A stretch of DNA of 64,000 nucleotides, taken from contig OZ244783.1 in the NCBI GenBank assembly GCA_965219635.1, positions 1,674,001 through 1,738,000 on the forward strand, in the 5' to 3' direction. The notes beneath the pieces were generated by a model. The model was given only the letters and a program-made list of their open reading frames with translations. It ran no database searches and was not told the origin of the DNA. The position numbers were made by a program, and so were the translations under genes. The DNA is from JAPOXR01 sp965219635 (lineage in GTDB: Bacteria > Pseudomonadota > Alphaproteobacteria > Rhodobacterales > Rhodobacteraceae). This document shows, one piece after another, positions 34,181-43,704 of the stretch. Within the stretch, counting starts at the first letter, position 1; each line of letters starts with the position of its first letter.

Positions 34181-36269
34181 AACGAGAGCGCTCGAGTTTC
34201 TGAAAAATTCGGTCAACGACACCCGTGCCGAATTCCGTTCGGGCCAGTGGGAGGCAATTGATGCTGTGGTCAACAGGAGGGAGCGGCTCCTTGTTGTTGA
34301 GAGAACAGGTTGGGGCAAGAGCTCTGTATACTTTATCGCCACACGCGCCCTGCGCGATGCAGGAAGGGGAATGACCCTTATAGTCTCGCCGTTGCTTGCG
34401 CTCATGCGCAACCAGTTGGTGGCAGCAGAACGGCTTGGCATTACTGCCCATTCGATAAATTCGACCAACACCAGTGACTGGCCCGAACTAATCCGGCAAT
34501 TGCAGACTAATAGTACAGACGCACTGCTAATCTCACCGGAACGGCTTGCGAACGAGCAATTTTATTCTGAGGTTCTCTATCCCCTGTCAAATAGCATCGG
34601 CATGCTGGTTGTAGATGAAGCGCACTGTATTTCCGATTGGGGTCACGATTTTCGCCCGGACTATAAACGAATCGTCAATGTCATTAGAGTCCTGCCCAAG
34701 ACTACGGCTGTTATTGGCACTACTGCGACGGCAAACTCCCGGGTGGTCGGCGATGTAGTTGATCAACTCGGAGGCCTCCGAGTACAGCGCGGGAACTTGA
34801 TGCGCCGGTCGCTTCATCTCCAATGCATGCGCCTTCCTACACAATCGGAACGGCTGGCATGGCTTGCTGAACACATAGGCTCGCTTCCAGGAACAGGTAT
34901 CATCTACACTCTCACGAAGCGTGACGCCCAACGGGTCGCGAATTGGCTTCAGCAGCACGGCATATTAGCTGAGCCGTACTTCAGCGGTGTCAGGAGTGAA
35001 AGACACGACGACACGAACGAGTGCCGACTGGATCTTGAAGACAAGTTGCAGCGCAATCAACTGAAGGCGCTTGTCGCAACAACTGCGCTCGGAATGGGTT
35101 ACGACAAACCTGATTTGGGGTTTGTTGTTCACTTTCAGACACCGTCATCAATCATCGCCTACTATCAGCAGGTTGGCCGGGCCGGACGGCGTCTGGATCA
35201 TGCGATTGGCTTGCTAATGTCAGGTGAGGAAGATCAGCAAATAATCGAATATTTCAGGAGAACAGCGTTTCCGAGAGAGACATGGGTCAACAGGATTCTC
35301 AAGAAGCTGGAGGACGCGGACGGTTTATCCGCCAGAAAGTTGGAACAATCAGTAAATCTAAGGACTGGGCAGATTCAACATGTACTGAAGTACCTCTCTG
35401 CGCTCCGCGATTCACCAGTTGTCAAAGCGGAAGGGAAGTGGCGCCGGACCTCGGCTCCCTATCGTATGGACCATGCGCAAATCACGAGGCTGAGTGAGCA
35501 AAGGGACACTGAATATATGGAAGTGCAGGAGTACATAGATTCACAGGGCTGCCTGATGCAGTTCCTGGCGAATTCCTTGGACTCGCCGGATACACAACCG
35601 TGCGGCAAGTGCGCGCCATGCCAAGGCCGCCCCGTTGTGGAACCACATACCTCCCATGCTTACACTCTGGCTGCCAATCGGTTTCTTCGGCGGTCGGAAG
35701 AGCCACTGGAATGCAAAAAACAGACTGCTGCTGGGGCCTTTCCAAATTATGGCTTTCCTACCAATCTTCCATTAGCGCTTAGACATGAGACTGGACGGGT
35801 CCTCTCACGCTGGGGCGATGCAGGATGGGGCAATTGTGTCGCGGCGGACAAGCAGGCTGGCCGGTTTCGGGACGAACTTGTTGAGGCAGTCGTTGAAATG
35901 TTGAATGTGCGCTGGCGCCCCCAGCCTTCGCCGCAATGGATAACTTGTATTCCGTCCGATAGAAGCCTCCATCTGGTGCCCGATTTCACCAGCCGGCTGT
36001 CAGCCAAATTGAAATTGCCGTTCATCCCTGCCGTGCACAAGGTGAACACAAACCAGCCGCAAAAGGAGCAGCATAACCGGTTCCACCAGTGCAGGAACCT
36101 TGACGGGGTGTTTCGGATAGTCGGGAGTATTCCCGACGGGCCAGTGCTCCTGGTTGATGATGTCGTGGACTCAGGCTGGACAATCGCCGTAGCCGCTGCC
36201 TTGCTGCAAACCGCCGGCAGTGGCCCAGTATATCCAGTTGCGCTTGCGAGCGCCAAAGTTGGAGGATGA
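34170..36269 (+). CDS. RecQ-like helicase fused to phosphoribosyltransferase domain
   Basis: About 699 residues from GTG 34170 (AAGGA 8-9 bp upstream); ATG 34119 would add 17. Helicase domain 1 has GWGKS (47-51) and DEAHCISDWGHDFRP (149 onward). Domain 2 has VATTALGMGYDKPDLGFVVHF and YYQQVGRAGR. A cysteine cluster near 470-500 (CLMQ...CGKCAPC) suits the RecQ zinc site. The C-terminal domain carries the PRPP-binding motif VLLVDDVVDSGWT near 659-671. It is followed 1 bp later by a DprA-like gene. RecQ-PRTase plus DprA-like pairs are suspected DNA-processing or defence units; the substrate and role are inferred. Confidence 0.85.
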   Translation: MISRTRALEFLKNSVNDTRAEFRSGQWEAIDAVVNRRERLLVVERTGWGKSSVYFIATRALRDAGRGMTLIVSPLLALMRNQLVAAERLGITAHSINSTNTSDWPELIRQLQTNSTDALLISPERLANEQFYSEVLYPLSNSIGMLVVDEAHCISDWGHDFRPDYKRIVNVIRVLPKTTAVIGTTATANSRVVGDVVDQLGGLRVQRGNLMRRSLHLQCMRLPTQSERLAWLAEHIGSLPGTGIIYTLTKRDAQRVANWLQQHGILAEPYFSGVRSERHDDTNECRLDLEDKLQRNQLKALVATTALGMGYDKPDLGFVVHFQTPSSIIAYYQQVGRAGRRLDHAIGLLMSGEEDQQIIEYFRRTAFPRETWVNRILKKLEDADGLSARKLEQSVNLRTGQIQHVLKYLSALRDSPVVKAEGKWRRTSAPYRMDHAQITRLSEQRDTEYMEVQEYIDSQGCLMQFLANSLDSPDTQPCGKCAPCQGRPVVEPHTSHAYTLAANRFLRRSEEPLECKKQTAAGAFPNYGFPTNLPLALRHETGRVLSRWGDAGWGNCVAADKQAGRFRDELVEAVVEMLNVRWRPQPSPQWITCIPSDRSLHLVPDFTSRLSAKLKLPFIPAVHKVNTNQPQKEQHNRFHQCRNLDGVFRIVGSIPDGPVLLVDDVVDSGWTIAVAAALLQTAGSGPVYPVALASAKVGG

Positions 36270-36270
36270 G

Positions 36271-37566
36271 ATGTCGGCAGACCCAGATCTTCAGGCTACA
36301 ATGCTCGCCACCCTATCACTGGGCAGGGCGGATCAGCCTGATGCCAAGCCTCTTTCAATCGGGGAGTGGGAGCGATTTTCCAAATGGCTGGGCGAACGGA
36401 ATCACCGGCCCTCGGCGCTGCTCGAACCCGACTTTGCTGGACTACTGGCTGGTTGGTCTGACCCTAGCGTTACCTTGGCCAGGCTCGAACTCTTGTTTAA
36501 TCGTGGTGTGGCGCTGGCGTTCGCAACCGAGAAGTGGGAACGCGCGGGTATTCGCACAATTGGGGATTTCCAGCCGGAATATCCGCAGAGGTTGAAGCGC
36601 CGATTGAAAGGAAAGGTGCCGCCTCTCCTCTTTTGCTGTGGCGACAGCAAACTGCTGAATTCCGGTGGAATCGCCGTGGTCGGTTCCAGAAACGCACGCT
36701 CGGAGGAGTTGGCATTTGCGCGACGTATCGGAGAACTGGCTGCGGATAGCAATGATTGCCTGGTTTCAGGCGGAGCTCGGGGGATTGATGAGGGTGCCAT
36801 GCTGGGTGCACTGCATTCCGAGGGGAATGTGGTTGGCGTCGTGGCAGAGGGCCTGTTGCTAAAGGCGACCTCCAAGCTCTATCGCAATCATATCCGTGAA
36901 GGCAGGCTTGCTCTGGTGTCACCATACAATCCCGAAGCCGGTTGGAATACGGGCCACGCCATGCAACGGAATCGATATATCTACTGTCTTGCCGACGCAG
37001 CTGTGGTTGTTTGCAGCACACCAGGCAGGGGTGGCACCTGGAACGGAGCAACGGAGAACCTCAAGGCCAATTGGGTTCCCGTTTGGGCGAAGAGAACAGA
37101 CGACAGTAGGTCAGGAAATCCCAAATTGGTTGAACTGGGAGCCAACTGGATGCCGGACACAGCATGTGGTCCATTGGAAGCCCTGAAGCGACCGGCCAAC
37201 GCAAATGCCAATCAAGTGACTACGGACAAATCCATCAAGGAAGTTTGTTCGGTTGGCCAAGACCAATCCGTTGACGCTGGCGCTATTGAGGCAGCAGAAG
37301 TGGGTTCGCCCAATGCAGTGCAACCGCAAGAATTCTACGAATTGTTCATCGCCTGGTTCCGTGAGATTTCTTCCGACGACCCGCTCGACGAAAACACCAC
37401 TGCCAAGAAGGCAGGATTAGTCAAACCCCAAGTCACAAGCTGGCTAAAAAGGGGAGCGCGTGAAGGCCGACTGGAGGCGCGGCAATTCAAAGGTCGGATT
37501 GTCTATCAGCACGCGGATCATGCTGGTCAACCGACTTTCTTTGGCAACCTGGAAGGCCAAGAGTGA
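36271..37566 (+). CDS. DprA-like DNA-processing protein
   Basis: 431 residues; GGAGG lies five bases before ATG 36271. The Rossmann-like DprA fold is clear: IAVVGSRNAR (137-140), CLVSGGARGIDEGAMLGAL and NRYIYCLADAAVVVCSTPGRGGTWNGA. A further ~110-residue C-terminal region ends in a winged-helix-like segment (ENTTAKKAGLVKPQVTSWLKRGAREGRLE). The N-terminal 100 residues are extended relative to competence DprA. Being paired with the RecQ-PRTase gene, it likely acts on single-stranded or foreign DNA rather than in natural transformation, but this is inference. Confidence 0.82.
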   Translation: MSADPDLQATMLATLSLGRADQPDAKPLSIGEWERFSKWLGERNHRPSALLEPDFAGLLAGWSDPSVTLARLELLFNRGVALAFATEKWERAGIRTIGDFQPEYPQRLKRRLKGKVPPLLFCCGDSKLLNSGGIAVVGSRNARSEELAFARRIGELAADSNDCLVSGGARGIDEGAMLGALHSEGNVVGVVAEGLLLKATSKLYRNHIREGRLALVSPYNPEAGWNTGHAMQRNRYIYCLADAAVVVCSTPGRGGTWNGATENLKANWVPVWAKRTDDSRSGNPKLVELGANWMPDTACGPLEALKRPANANANQVTTDKSIKEVCSVGQDQSVDAGAIEAAEVGSPNAVQPQEFYELFIAWFREISSDDPLDENTTAKKAGLVKPQVTSWLKRGAREGRLEARQFKGRIVYQHADHAGQPTFFGNLEGQE

Positions 37567-37776
37567 TCATAATGGCCTGCGCTGTTTCAGGGTAGAATGG
37601 GAAATCGCTGGTCGCCATTTGGTGCAGAAATCGAAACCGGATTGACCGAAACCAATTGAAGGCTCGATGACAACATGTTCATGGGAGACAGTCGGTTCTT
37701 GAGGGACAGTTGATCCCAGTAACGACTACTACGTCTCGGGATTTGCCCGAACGATACCACGAGACAGGATGGACGC

Positions 37777-38259
37777 GTGGATAACGTTGTTGAGGATATG
37801 GGCCAGTTCGGTTCAGCTATATCGGCAGATGGACCCTTGATCGGACTAGACCTTGGAACCAAGACAATTGGCATTGCAGTTTCAGATGTTCGCAGGGTGG
37901 TTGCTTCTCCCCTCGCGACGCTGAAAAGGCGGAAGACCAGGTTGGATGCCAAGGAGCTTGAGGAATTGGCAATCCAACGGAACGCCGTCGGCTTCATACT
38001 GGGATTCCCAAAAAACATGAACGGTACAGAGGGCCCAAGGTGCCAGGCAACACGGGCATTCGGCAAGGCATTGGCCGACGCGACAGGACTTCCAGTCGGA
38101 CTCTGGGACGAGCGGTTGTCCTCTGTCGCTGCGGAACGCTCATTGCTTGAAGGCGGGCTGTCGCGACGAAAACGCGCCGAGGTCGTTAACCACATTGCGG
38201 CATCCATTATATTGCAGGGCGCACTCGATCGGTTGGGAGTTGCAGGTCCAGGAACATGA
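37777..38259 (+). CDS. ruvX: Putative pre-16S rRNA nuclease (YqgF/RuvX)
   Basis: 160 residues from GTG 37777, with AGGAT upstream. RNase H-like fold: LIGLDLGTKTIGIAVSD, VGFILGFPKNMNGTEGPRC and WDERLSSVAAE carry the acidic residues. Involved in 16S rRNA 5' maturation. The stop overlaps the next gene (ATGA). Confidence 0.93.
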   Translation: MDNVVEDMGQFGSAISADGPLIGLDLGTKTIGIAVSDVRRVVASPLATLKRRKTRLDAKELEELAIQRNAVGFILGFPKNMNGTEGPRCQATRAFGKALADATGLPVGLWDERLSSVAAERSLLEGGLSRRKRAEVVNHIAASIILQGALDRLGVAGPGT

Positions 38260-38486
38260 CCAAACGTCAATGGACACGCGATGAGCCGGACAGTCCCTGC
38301 CTCAGGATCTGTGTCATCCATCCGTCTGCCGGCATTTGTATCGGTTGCCACCGCACCAAGGACGAGGTTGCCAACTGGGGCCGGTATAACAAGAAAAAGC
38401 GACTGCGGTTGCTGTCGGAATTGCCGGCCCGAATCAAGTTGCTGCGGCAACGACGCGGTGGCAGGAGAGGACGTTCAGCGACTTGA
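38256..38486 (+). CDS. DUF1289 domain protein
   Basis: 76 residues with the DUF1289 core DSPCLRICVIHPSAGICIGCHRTKDEVANW, containing four cysteines that may bind iron or zinc. A basic C-terminal tail (RLRLLSELPARIKLLRQRRGG) follows. It overlaps ruvX by 4 bp and its end overlaps the 3' end of dusA on the other strand by 12 bp. Function unknown. Confidence 0.85.
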   Translation: MTKRQWTRDEPDSPCLRICVIHPSAGICIGCHRTKDEVANWGRYNKKKRLRLLSELPARIKLLRQRRGGRRGRSAT

Positions 38487-39524
38487 CTGCATCTCTGTCA
38501 CTCGTGTGTCAGGGATGGATGGCAGATCAACGGGCATGTGTTGATACTCTGTCATCCCCGCAACCACATTGGACAGGTAGCCAATTCCATCTTCGGCAAG
38601 GCGCCGATGATCTGACAATGCCTGCCGCCATGCCCGTGCGCCGCGGCAACCGGCAAACAGACCAATCATGTGCCGAGTAACCTGATTTATCTTGGTGCCT
38701 TGGGCTAGTTCATCTTCGATGTAGTCCAGCATTTCCTGCGCCACGCCAACCCTGGTCGCCTCTGAACCTGCTCCGAATATTCGCCTGTCAACTTGCCCGA
38801 GGACCTGGAATGGCCCTCGATACGCGGCCCGGCCCATCATGACACCATCCACACCTGCCTTCAGGAACTGTTCTGCCGAGTCCAAGTCGGCAATACCCCC
38901 GTTCAAGCAGATGCGCATTTCGGGAAACTCGTCCTTCATACTCAGCACAAGGTCATGATTCAGTGGAGGAACATTACGGTTCTGCTTCGGGCTCAACCCA
39001 GACAACCATGCCTTGCGTGCGTGTATAGCAACCCTGGCAATACCGGCATCTGACAAGACCTGAAGAAATTCTGGCAGGACAATTTCTGGCTGCTGATCGT
39101 CAACTCCAATCCGGCACTTGACGGTGACCTCTGCACCCTGGGCTGTACGCCTCATTGAAGCCAGGCAACGATATACCAGTTCGGGTTTCTTCATTAGGAT
39201 TGCACCGAAACAGCCTTCCTGAACCCGGTCGGAAGGACAACCGGCATTGAAGTTAATTTCGTCGAATCCTGCTTCCACGCCCATCCGAGTTGCTTCCGCA
39301 AGTTCATCCGGATCAGAGCCCCCCAATTGTAATGCAACTGGATGTTCACTCGGGTGGGTTTCCAGCAGCCAGGTTGCTCCGCCCTGAACCAAGGCCGCGG
39401 AACTGATCATCTCGGTGTACAAGAGAGCATGCCTTGTGATCAGACGATGCAAGTACCGGCAGTGCCTGTCGGTCCAGTCCATCATCGGGGCCACGGAAAG
39501 TTGGTATGGTTCACTTGTTGGCAT
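38475..39524 (-). CDS. dusA: tRNA-dihydrouridine synthase A
   Basis: 349 residues from ATG 39522-39524; an open frame 50 residues longer upstream is not DusA-like. It reduces uridine at positions 20/20a of tRNA. Motifs: VAPMMDWTDRHCRYLHR, LQLGGSDPDELA, INFNAGCPSDRVQEGCFGAILM (catalytic Cys), IHARKAWLSGLSPKQNR and GVMMGRAAY. Full length. Confidence 0.95.
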   Translation of the reverse strand: MPTSEPYQLSVAPMMDWTDRHCRYLHRLITRHALLYTEMISSAALVQGGATWLLETHPSEHPVALQLGGSDPDELAEATRMGVEAGFDEINFNAGCPSDRVQEGCFGAILMKKPELVYRCLASMRRTAQGAEVTVKCRIGVDDQQPEIVLPEFLQVLSDAGIARVAIHARKAWLSGLSPKQNRNVPPLNHDLVLSMKDEFPEMRICLNGGIADLDSAEQFLKAGVDGVMMGRAAYRGPFQVLGQVDRRIFGAGSEATRVGVAQEMLDYIEDELAQGTKINQVTRHMIGLFAGCRGARAWRQALSDHRRLAEDGIGYLSNVVAGMTEYQHMPVDLPSIPDTRVTEMQSSR

Positions 39525-40721
39525 GAACGTTTCGAAATTGCGCTGCACTTGGAAGTTGGTGGCTCCGTATAAGCCCAAAAATGAATCGCCTGAAGCAGGC
39601 CCAGTTTTGCAGAACCGGCTTAAGCTACTCACGATTGGCTGCAGTGAGCCATAGCACGCCTTGATCATCATCAAGAAGCCTCAAATCTGAAACTGGAACA
39701 TAGCCGGAGTTTGGAAGATCCCAAGACCGGACCTGCCGGATTTCCAACTTGTTTGTCGCTCCATAGGTGAGGCTGGCAGAGCCATTGCAGCGCAATATGG
39801 CAGGCGGTTGCCATATGGAGGAAACAATATCTCACTCGAGGCGCTTGACCAGATCATATCGGCCAACCCTTCTCCGGGTTTCGTAATGGTCTAGGGGGAG
39901 GCCACACACTTGATTGGCAAAGCACGGGACCCTACAAAAGGACGGAGCAGACTTGGCGGAAGCCATGGGCCTTCAGTCTCGGTGGCCAACACAACTAGGA
40001 GTTGCAGAGCAAGAAACGTTCCGCTTCCTGTCTGAAGAGCCTTAGAAACACAACTGCACGTGACTGAATGGTCACTGACATGGAGAATTCGATGCCGAAA
40101 ATTCCCCAAGGCACAGATCTCGCAACGCTGCTCAGGCTTCGTGCCAGAAGCCTGAGGGAGTCTACTGCGAACGGTTCGTTGTCTCGGCCACGGATGCCAT
40201 CGTCTCAAGGACTGGGGGTAATCACTCAGCGTGGCAGAACCCGGCCATCACGAGACGGGATCGCTGGGACTCAGCACCCATCTGGTAAGCGCGGAGCCCG
40301 AGAGCAAGAAATTGCCCAATAGACTTGTTTCACTGAAGATCAACTGAAGCGGTCGGGCTCGACAGGATGAGGTGGTCGGGGAACCTTGCGCATTTGTCGT
40401 TCGACTCCCTTGGCATGGAAGCAGTCCCATCATCGCCAGGCCTTTGGCTTGGAATACCCGGTTCTTCACATCGTGTCCACCGGGCCGAGTGCTGAACCAA
40501 GATGGAGAATGATAGCGGCCGGCCATGCATGCCTGACCAGTGCCTGCGGGTTGTTCTTGCTCTGCGCAAGTCGTGTAGGTTGACCGCTAGAAGAAATGAT
40601 CGGATTTCTTTTGCTCGTAGCCACTACGTTCCAGTTCTAGGTTCACAAGCTTGCGGTGGACACTTGGAGCCAGTGAATCAGATTTCCTTAGCAATTGGAC
40701 TCCCTTAAATCGGACAGACCA
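39525..40721. other. 1.2-kb gene-poor region between dusA and sulfatase
   Basis: No recognisable gene. Two weak candidates exist. On the minus strand, 39625-39795 (TTG start) encodes 56 residues whose composition looks coding (GATNKLEIRQVRSWDLPN and a Leu/Asp-rich end) but match nothing I know; this may be the tail of a broken gene. On the plus strand, 39914-40045 (TTG, after TAGGGGGAGG) encodes 43 residues. A small hairpin AGGCTT/AAGCCT lies near 40135-40154. No tRNA, repeat or transposase remnant was found. Confidence 0.35.
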
Positions 40722-42080
40722 TTAGATGCTCCAGGGGGATGAAGAGTTGGTCGGCTCCGGTCCTCCTGGACGAAGCCCGGAATGTTCTGGCAGGCTGAAG
40801 CGGCCATAGTAGCCGCTGAGTTGATCCAGCATCTCTTCGCAACGGTGCCTGTGCTCGGACATGGTCGCCAAGTCATGCTCTTCGCGCGGATCCTCCTCAA
40901 GGTCGAAGAGTCTGTGCAGTCCGGAATCATGCCAAACTACAAGCTTGTAGCGCTCATCACGGATCATCTGCACATTGCCGTACTCGCAGAACTGTTGCTG
41001 CCGCCAGTCGTTCATGCTGCCATTTGCGAGCAGTCTCGCAAATGAACGGCCGGCGTAATTGACATCATTGGGGCGGCCGGTCCCGGTCAGGTCCAGAATG
41101 GTAGCAAACACATCCAGGTGGTCGACAAATTCACGGCGACGCCCGCCACAAAAGACTTCCGGACCATTCAAGACAAGCGGAACGCGAATGCTCTCGTCAA
41201 CCATATTCAGGGGAAGGGTCCCGTTTCCCTTGCCCCAAATCCCGTGGTGGCCGCAATTTAGACCATGATCCGATGTATAGATGATGAGAGTTTGGTCCCG
41301 GATCCCCTCGGCGTCCAGCGTATCGATTAGGCGCCCGACACCTTCGTCGATTGATGTCACAGCCGCATAATATTGAGCCAGGGCGGCCCGAGACTGGCTT
41401 CGATCAATCAGTTCACGGGACTCGAGATTCTGTACCCCGAAGGGATAACTCTCGTGCTGCGGTACTTCCTCGAAATCATGAGACTCGTATCGCTTGACCA
41501 GGCGCTCTGGATGCCCTTCCCAAGGGCTGTGCGTGGAGACATGGCCGATCAGCAGAAAAAACGGCTTGCCGGTATCGCGATTGCGAAGGAACTCGACCGC
41601 ACCGTCGGTAATGATCGACGCCTTGGAGCCGGAGGCTGTCTCCAAGCCACCCGCAACGCAATAGCGGGCGGGGCCTGTTGCGTCGATCGGGTAGTCTCCG
41701 GCAAGTGGTCCCCAGTGGTCGAAACCGCGAGCGGGCTTGTCGTCATTGCCCAGATGCCATTTGCCAACGACACCCGTTTGGTAACCTGCCGCATGCAGCA
41801 ATTCCGGCAAGGTGGATTGCCCCTTGAGCCAGTCGCGTTCGAAATGATCGGGCTCGCCATCAAGATAATCGTGAATTCCGTGCTGGGATGATGTTCTGCC
41901 AGTCAGGAGGCACGCACGCGCCGGGGAACAAACTGGTGTCGGCGTAAAGGCGTTCTCCATGACCATTCCGTGATTGGCCAAGTAATCGAGATTGGGTGTG
42001 CGGACATGGTCATTTCCCGACGAACCCAGCGCCCATTTGCCATGATCATCGGTGAGGAAAAGGACAACGTTCTTCGGCAT
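40722..42080 (-). CDS. Type I Cys-sulfatase (arylsulfatase-like)
   Basis: 452 residues from ATG 42078-42080; an upstream ATG at 42105-42107 would add nine residues and overlap the permease gene. The sulfatase signature CSPAR (Cys51, to be converted to formylglycine) is followed by ACLLTG. Metal ligands are seen in FLTDDHG and YTSDHGLNCGHHG. No signal peptide, so cytoplasmic. It follows the ABC permease by 1 bp, which supports import of a sulfate ester that is cleaved inside the cell. Confidence 0.88.
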   Translation of the reverse strand: MPKNVVLFLTDDHGKWALGSSGNDHVRTPNLDYLANHGMVMENAFTPTPVCSPARACLLTGRTSSQHGIHDYLDGEPDHFERDWLKGQSTLPELLHAAGYQTGVVGKWHLGNDDKPARGFDHWGPLAGDYPIDATGPARYCVAGGLETASGSKASIITDGAVEFLRNRDTGKPFFLLIGHVSTHSPWEGHPERLVKRYESHDFEEVPQHESYPFGVQNLESRELIDRSQSRAALAQYYAAVTSIDEGVGRLIDTLDAEGIRDQTLIIYTSDHGLNCGHHGIWGKGNGTLPLNMVDESIRVPLVLNGPEVFCGGRRREFVDHLDVFATILDLTGTGRPNDVNYAGRSFARLLANGSMNDWRQQQFCEYGNVQMIRDERYKLVVWHDSGLHRLFDLEEDPREEHDLATMSEHRHRCEEMLDQLSGYYGRFSLPEHSGLRPGGPEPTNSSSPWSI

Positions 42081-42081
42081 T

Positions 42082-42894
42082 TCAATAGTCTGCCGATTCC
42101 CGGACATATCGCCCGAGCAAGTGCCTTCCGATCATCTTCCAGGAATAGTCGGTCACCAGGCCGAAGAAACCGAGCAGAAAGATGCCAACGAACATCCAGT
42201 CAATCCGGAAATACAGTTTTGAAGTCCAAATAAGGTAACCAAGTCCTGATTCTGCGGCGAGCATCTCGACAGCGACTATCACCAGAAAGGACCCGGCCAG
42301 CGCCAACCGCATGCCGACATACATCGAGGGGACGGTTGCAGGGACGGTCACCAGCCAGAATATCTGCCAGGGTGTGGCGCCAAGCGTCTGCGCTGCACGC
42401 ATCTTGTTCTTGTGGATCGTGACTACACCCGTAGCCGTATTGATCACGACAATGAAACCGGTCGAGTACATGACCAGAAGGACTTTTGAGACTTCGCCAA
42501 CGCCAAACCAGACAAGGAACAATGTCGTGAGCGCCAAGGCCGGAATGAACCTCAGAAAATGAATAAAGGGATCAAAGACCTGCCGCACCGACAGATAACT
42601 GCCGATCACCAGCCCGAGCGGAATGGCCACAATGCTTCCGAGCGTGAAACCCGTCAGGATACGGAACATGCTGATCCCGATATGCTCAAAGAGCAGGCCT
42701 CTTTGAATCAGCTCGATTGCCCCTAGCAGGATTGCTGTAACCGGGGGCAAGAAGAACGGGTCGATGAAAAACCGGGCTACGATCTCCCAGGCCAACAAGC
42801 CGACCGTAACGGAGACTATCGAAATCCAGATGCCGGCAAGGTTTCGAATTGCCCAGCTGGCAGTTGTACGCCCATTGCCAGTTCCTACGACCAT
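42082..42894 (-). CDS. ABC transporter permease (SsuC/TauC type)
   Basis: 270 residues, about six transmembrane helices. The EAA loop is seen in AAQTLGATPWQIFWLVTVPATVPSMYVGMRLALAGS. The family imports aliphatic sulfonates, taurine, nitrate or sulfate esters. The start overlaps the ATPase gene by 10 bp. It sits directly before a sulfatase on the same strand. Confidence 0.9.
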   Translation of the reverse strand: MVVGTGNGRTTASWAIRNLAGIWISIVSVTVGLLAWEIVARFFIDPFFLPPVTAILLGAIELIQRGLLFEHIGISMFRILTGFTLGSIVAIPLGLVIGSYLSVRQVFDPFIHFLRFIPALALTTLFLVWFGVGEVSKVLLVMYSTGFIVVINTATGVVTIHKNKMRAAQTLGATPWQIFWLVTVPATVPSMYVGMRLALAGSFLVIVAVEMLAAESGLGYLIWTSKLYFRIDWMFVGIFLLGFFGLVTDYSWKMIGRHLLGRYVRESADY

Positions 42895-43652
42895 ACTTTG
42901 GTGACCTCCTCTTCAATGTCCTTCGCCAGCCTGGAAAGAAGGTCGATATAGACGGGGTCTGTCTGGTCGCGAGGATACCTCATGGAAACCGAGTATTCGT
43001 GCTTGATATTTGCTTGTGGGCCAGCCGACATCAAGACAACCCTCTGCCCAAGATTGAGTGCCTCCCGGATATCGTGTGTTACGTAGATGGCTGTACGCTT
43101 CACCTCCGACCAGATCGATACAAGCTGCATCTGCAGCATGTGCCGCGTCTGTGCATCCAGTGCCGCAAATGGTTCATCCATCAGCATGATTTCCGGACGC
43201 ATGGCGAGCATTCGTGCGATCTGTACGCGTTGTTTCATTCCTCCTGAAAGCTCGTCGATCAGTTTGTGTTCGTGGCCAGACAGGTTGACCATTCTCAGCG
43301 CATCATCAGCCCGGAGTTTGCGTTCTTCTTCCGGCACGCGATTGACGCGCAGGCCGAACTCGACATTTCCCCTGACCGTCAGCCACTGGAACAGCGCGCT
43401 GTCCAAGTCCTGGAAGACCATGCCACGGTCCTTGCCTGGGCCCGTTATCTGGTCTCCGTTCACATCAAGGACACCTGACGTTGGCATGTCGAAGCCAGCA
43501 ATCAAACGCAGCAAAGTCGATTTGCCACAGCCGCTGGGTCCCAGGAGGACAAGAAACTCCCCATCCGATACGGACAGGTCGACATCTTTCAGGACGAGTG
43601 GACTTCTCGCGAGATCATAGGCGAAGGAGACCTGTTCCAACCGGATTGCCAT
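42885..43652 (-). CDS. ABC transporter ATP-binding protein (SsuB/TauB type)
   Basis: 255 residues with complete nucleotide-binding motifs: Walker A GPSGCGKSTLL, Q-loop VFQDLDSALFQW, signature LSGGMKQRV, Walker B IMLMDEPFAALD and the H-loop ATP switch YVTHDIREA. It couples ATP hydrolysis to import through the adjacent permease. It lies 52 bp downstream of the binding-protein gene. Confidence 0.93.
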   Translation of the reverse strand: MAIRLEQVSFAYDLARSPLVLKDVDLSVSDGEFLVLLGPSGCGKSTLLRLIAGFDMPTSGVLDVNGDQITGPGKDRGMVFQDLDSALFQWLTVRGNVEFGLRVNRVPEEERKLRADDALRMVNLSGHEHKLIDELSGGMKQRVQIARMLAMRPEIMLMDEPFAALDAQTRHMLQMQLVSIWSEVKRTAIYVTHDIREALNLGQRVVLMSAGPQANIKHEYSVSMRYPRDQTDPVYIDLLSRLAKDIEEEVTKVWS

Positions 43653-43704
43653 CAGCGCCCCCTTCGCCCGTATTCAGGCAGCTTCGGGTCCGAACCCGAA
43701 TTGC

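Noticed and set aside
40068..40322. 84-codon ORF in the dusA-sulfatase gap
   Set aside because: Ser/Arg-rich low-complexity sequence with no family match and no good ribosome site.
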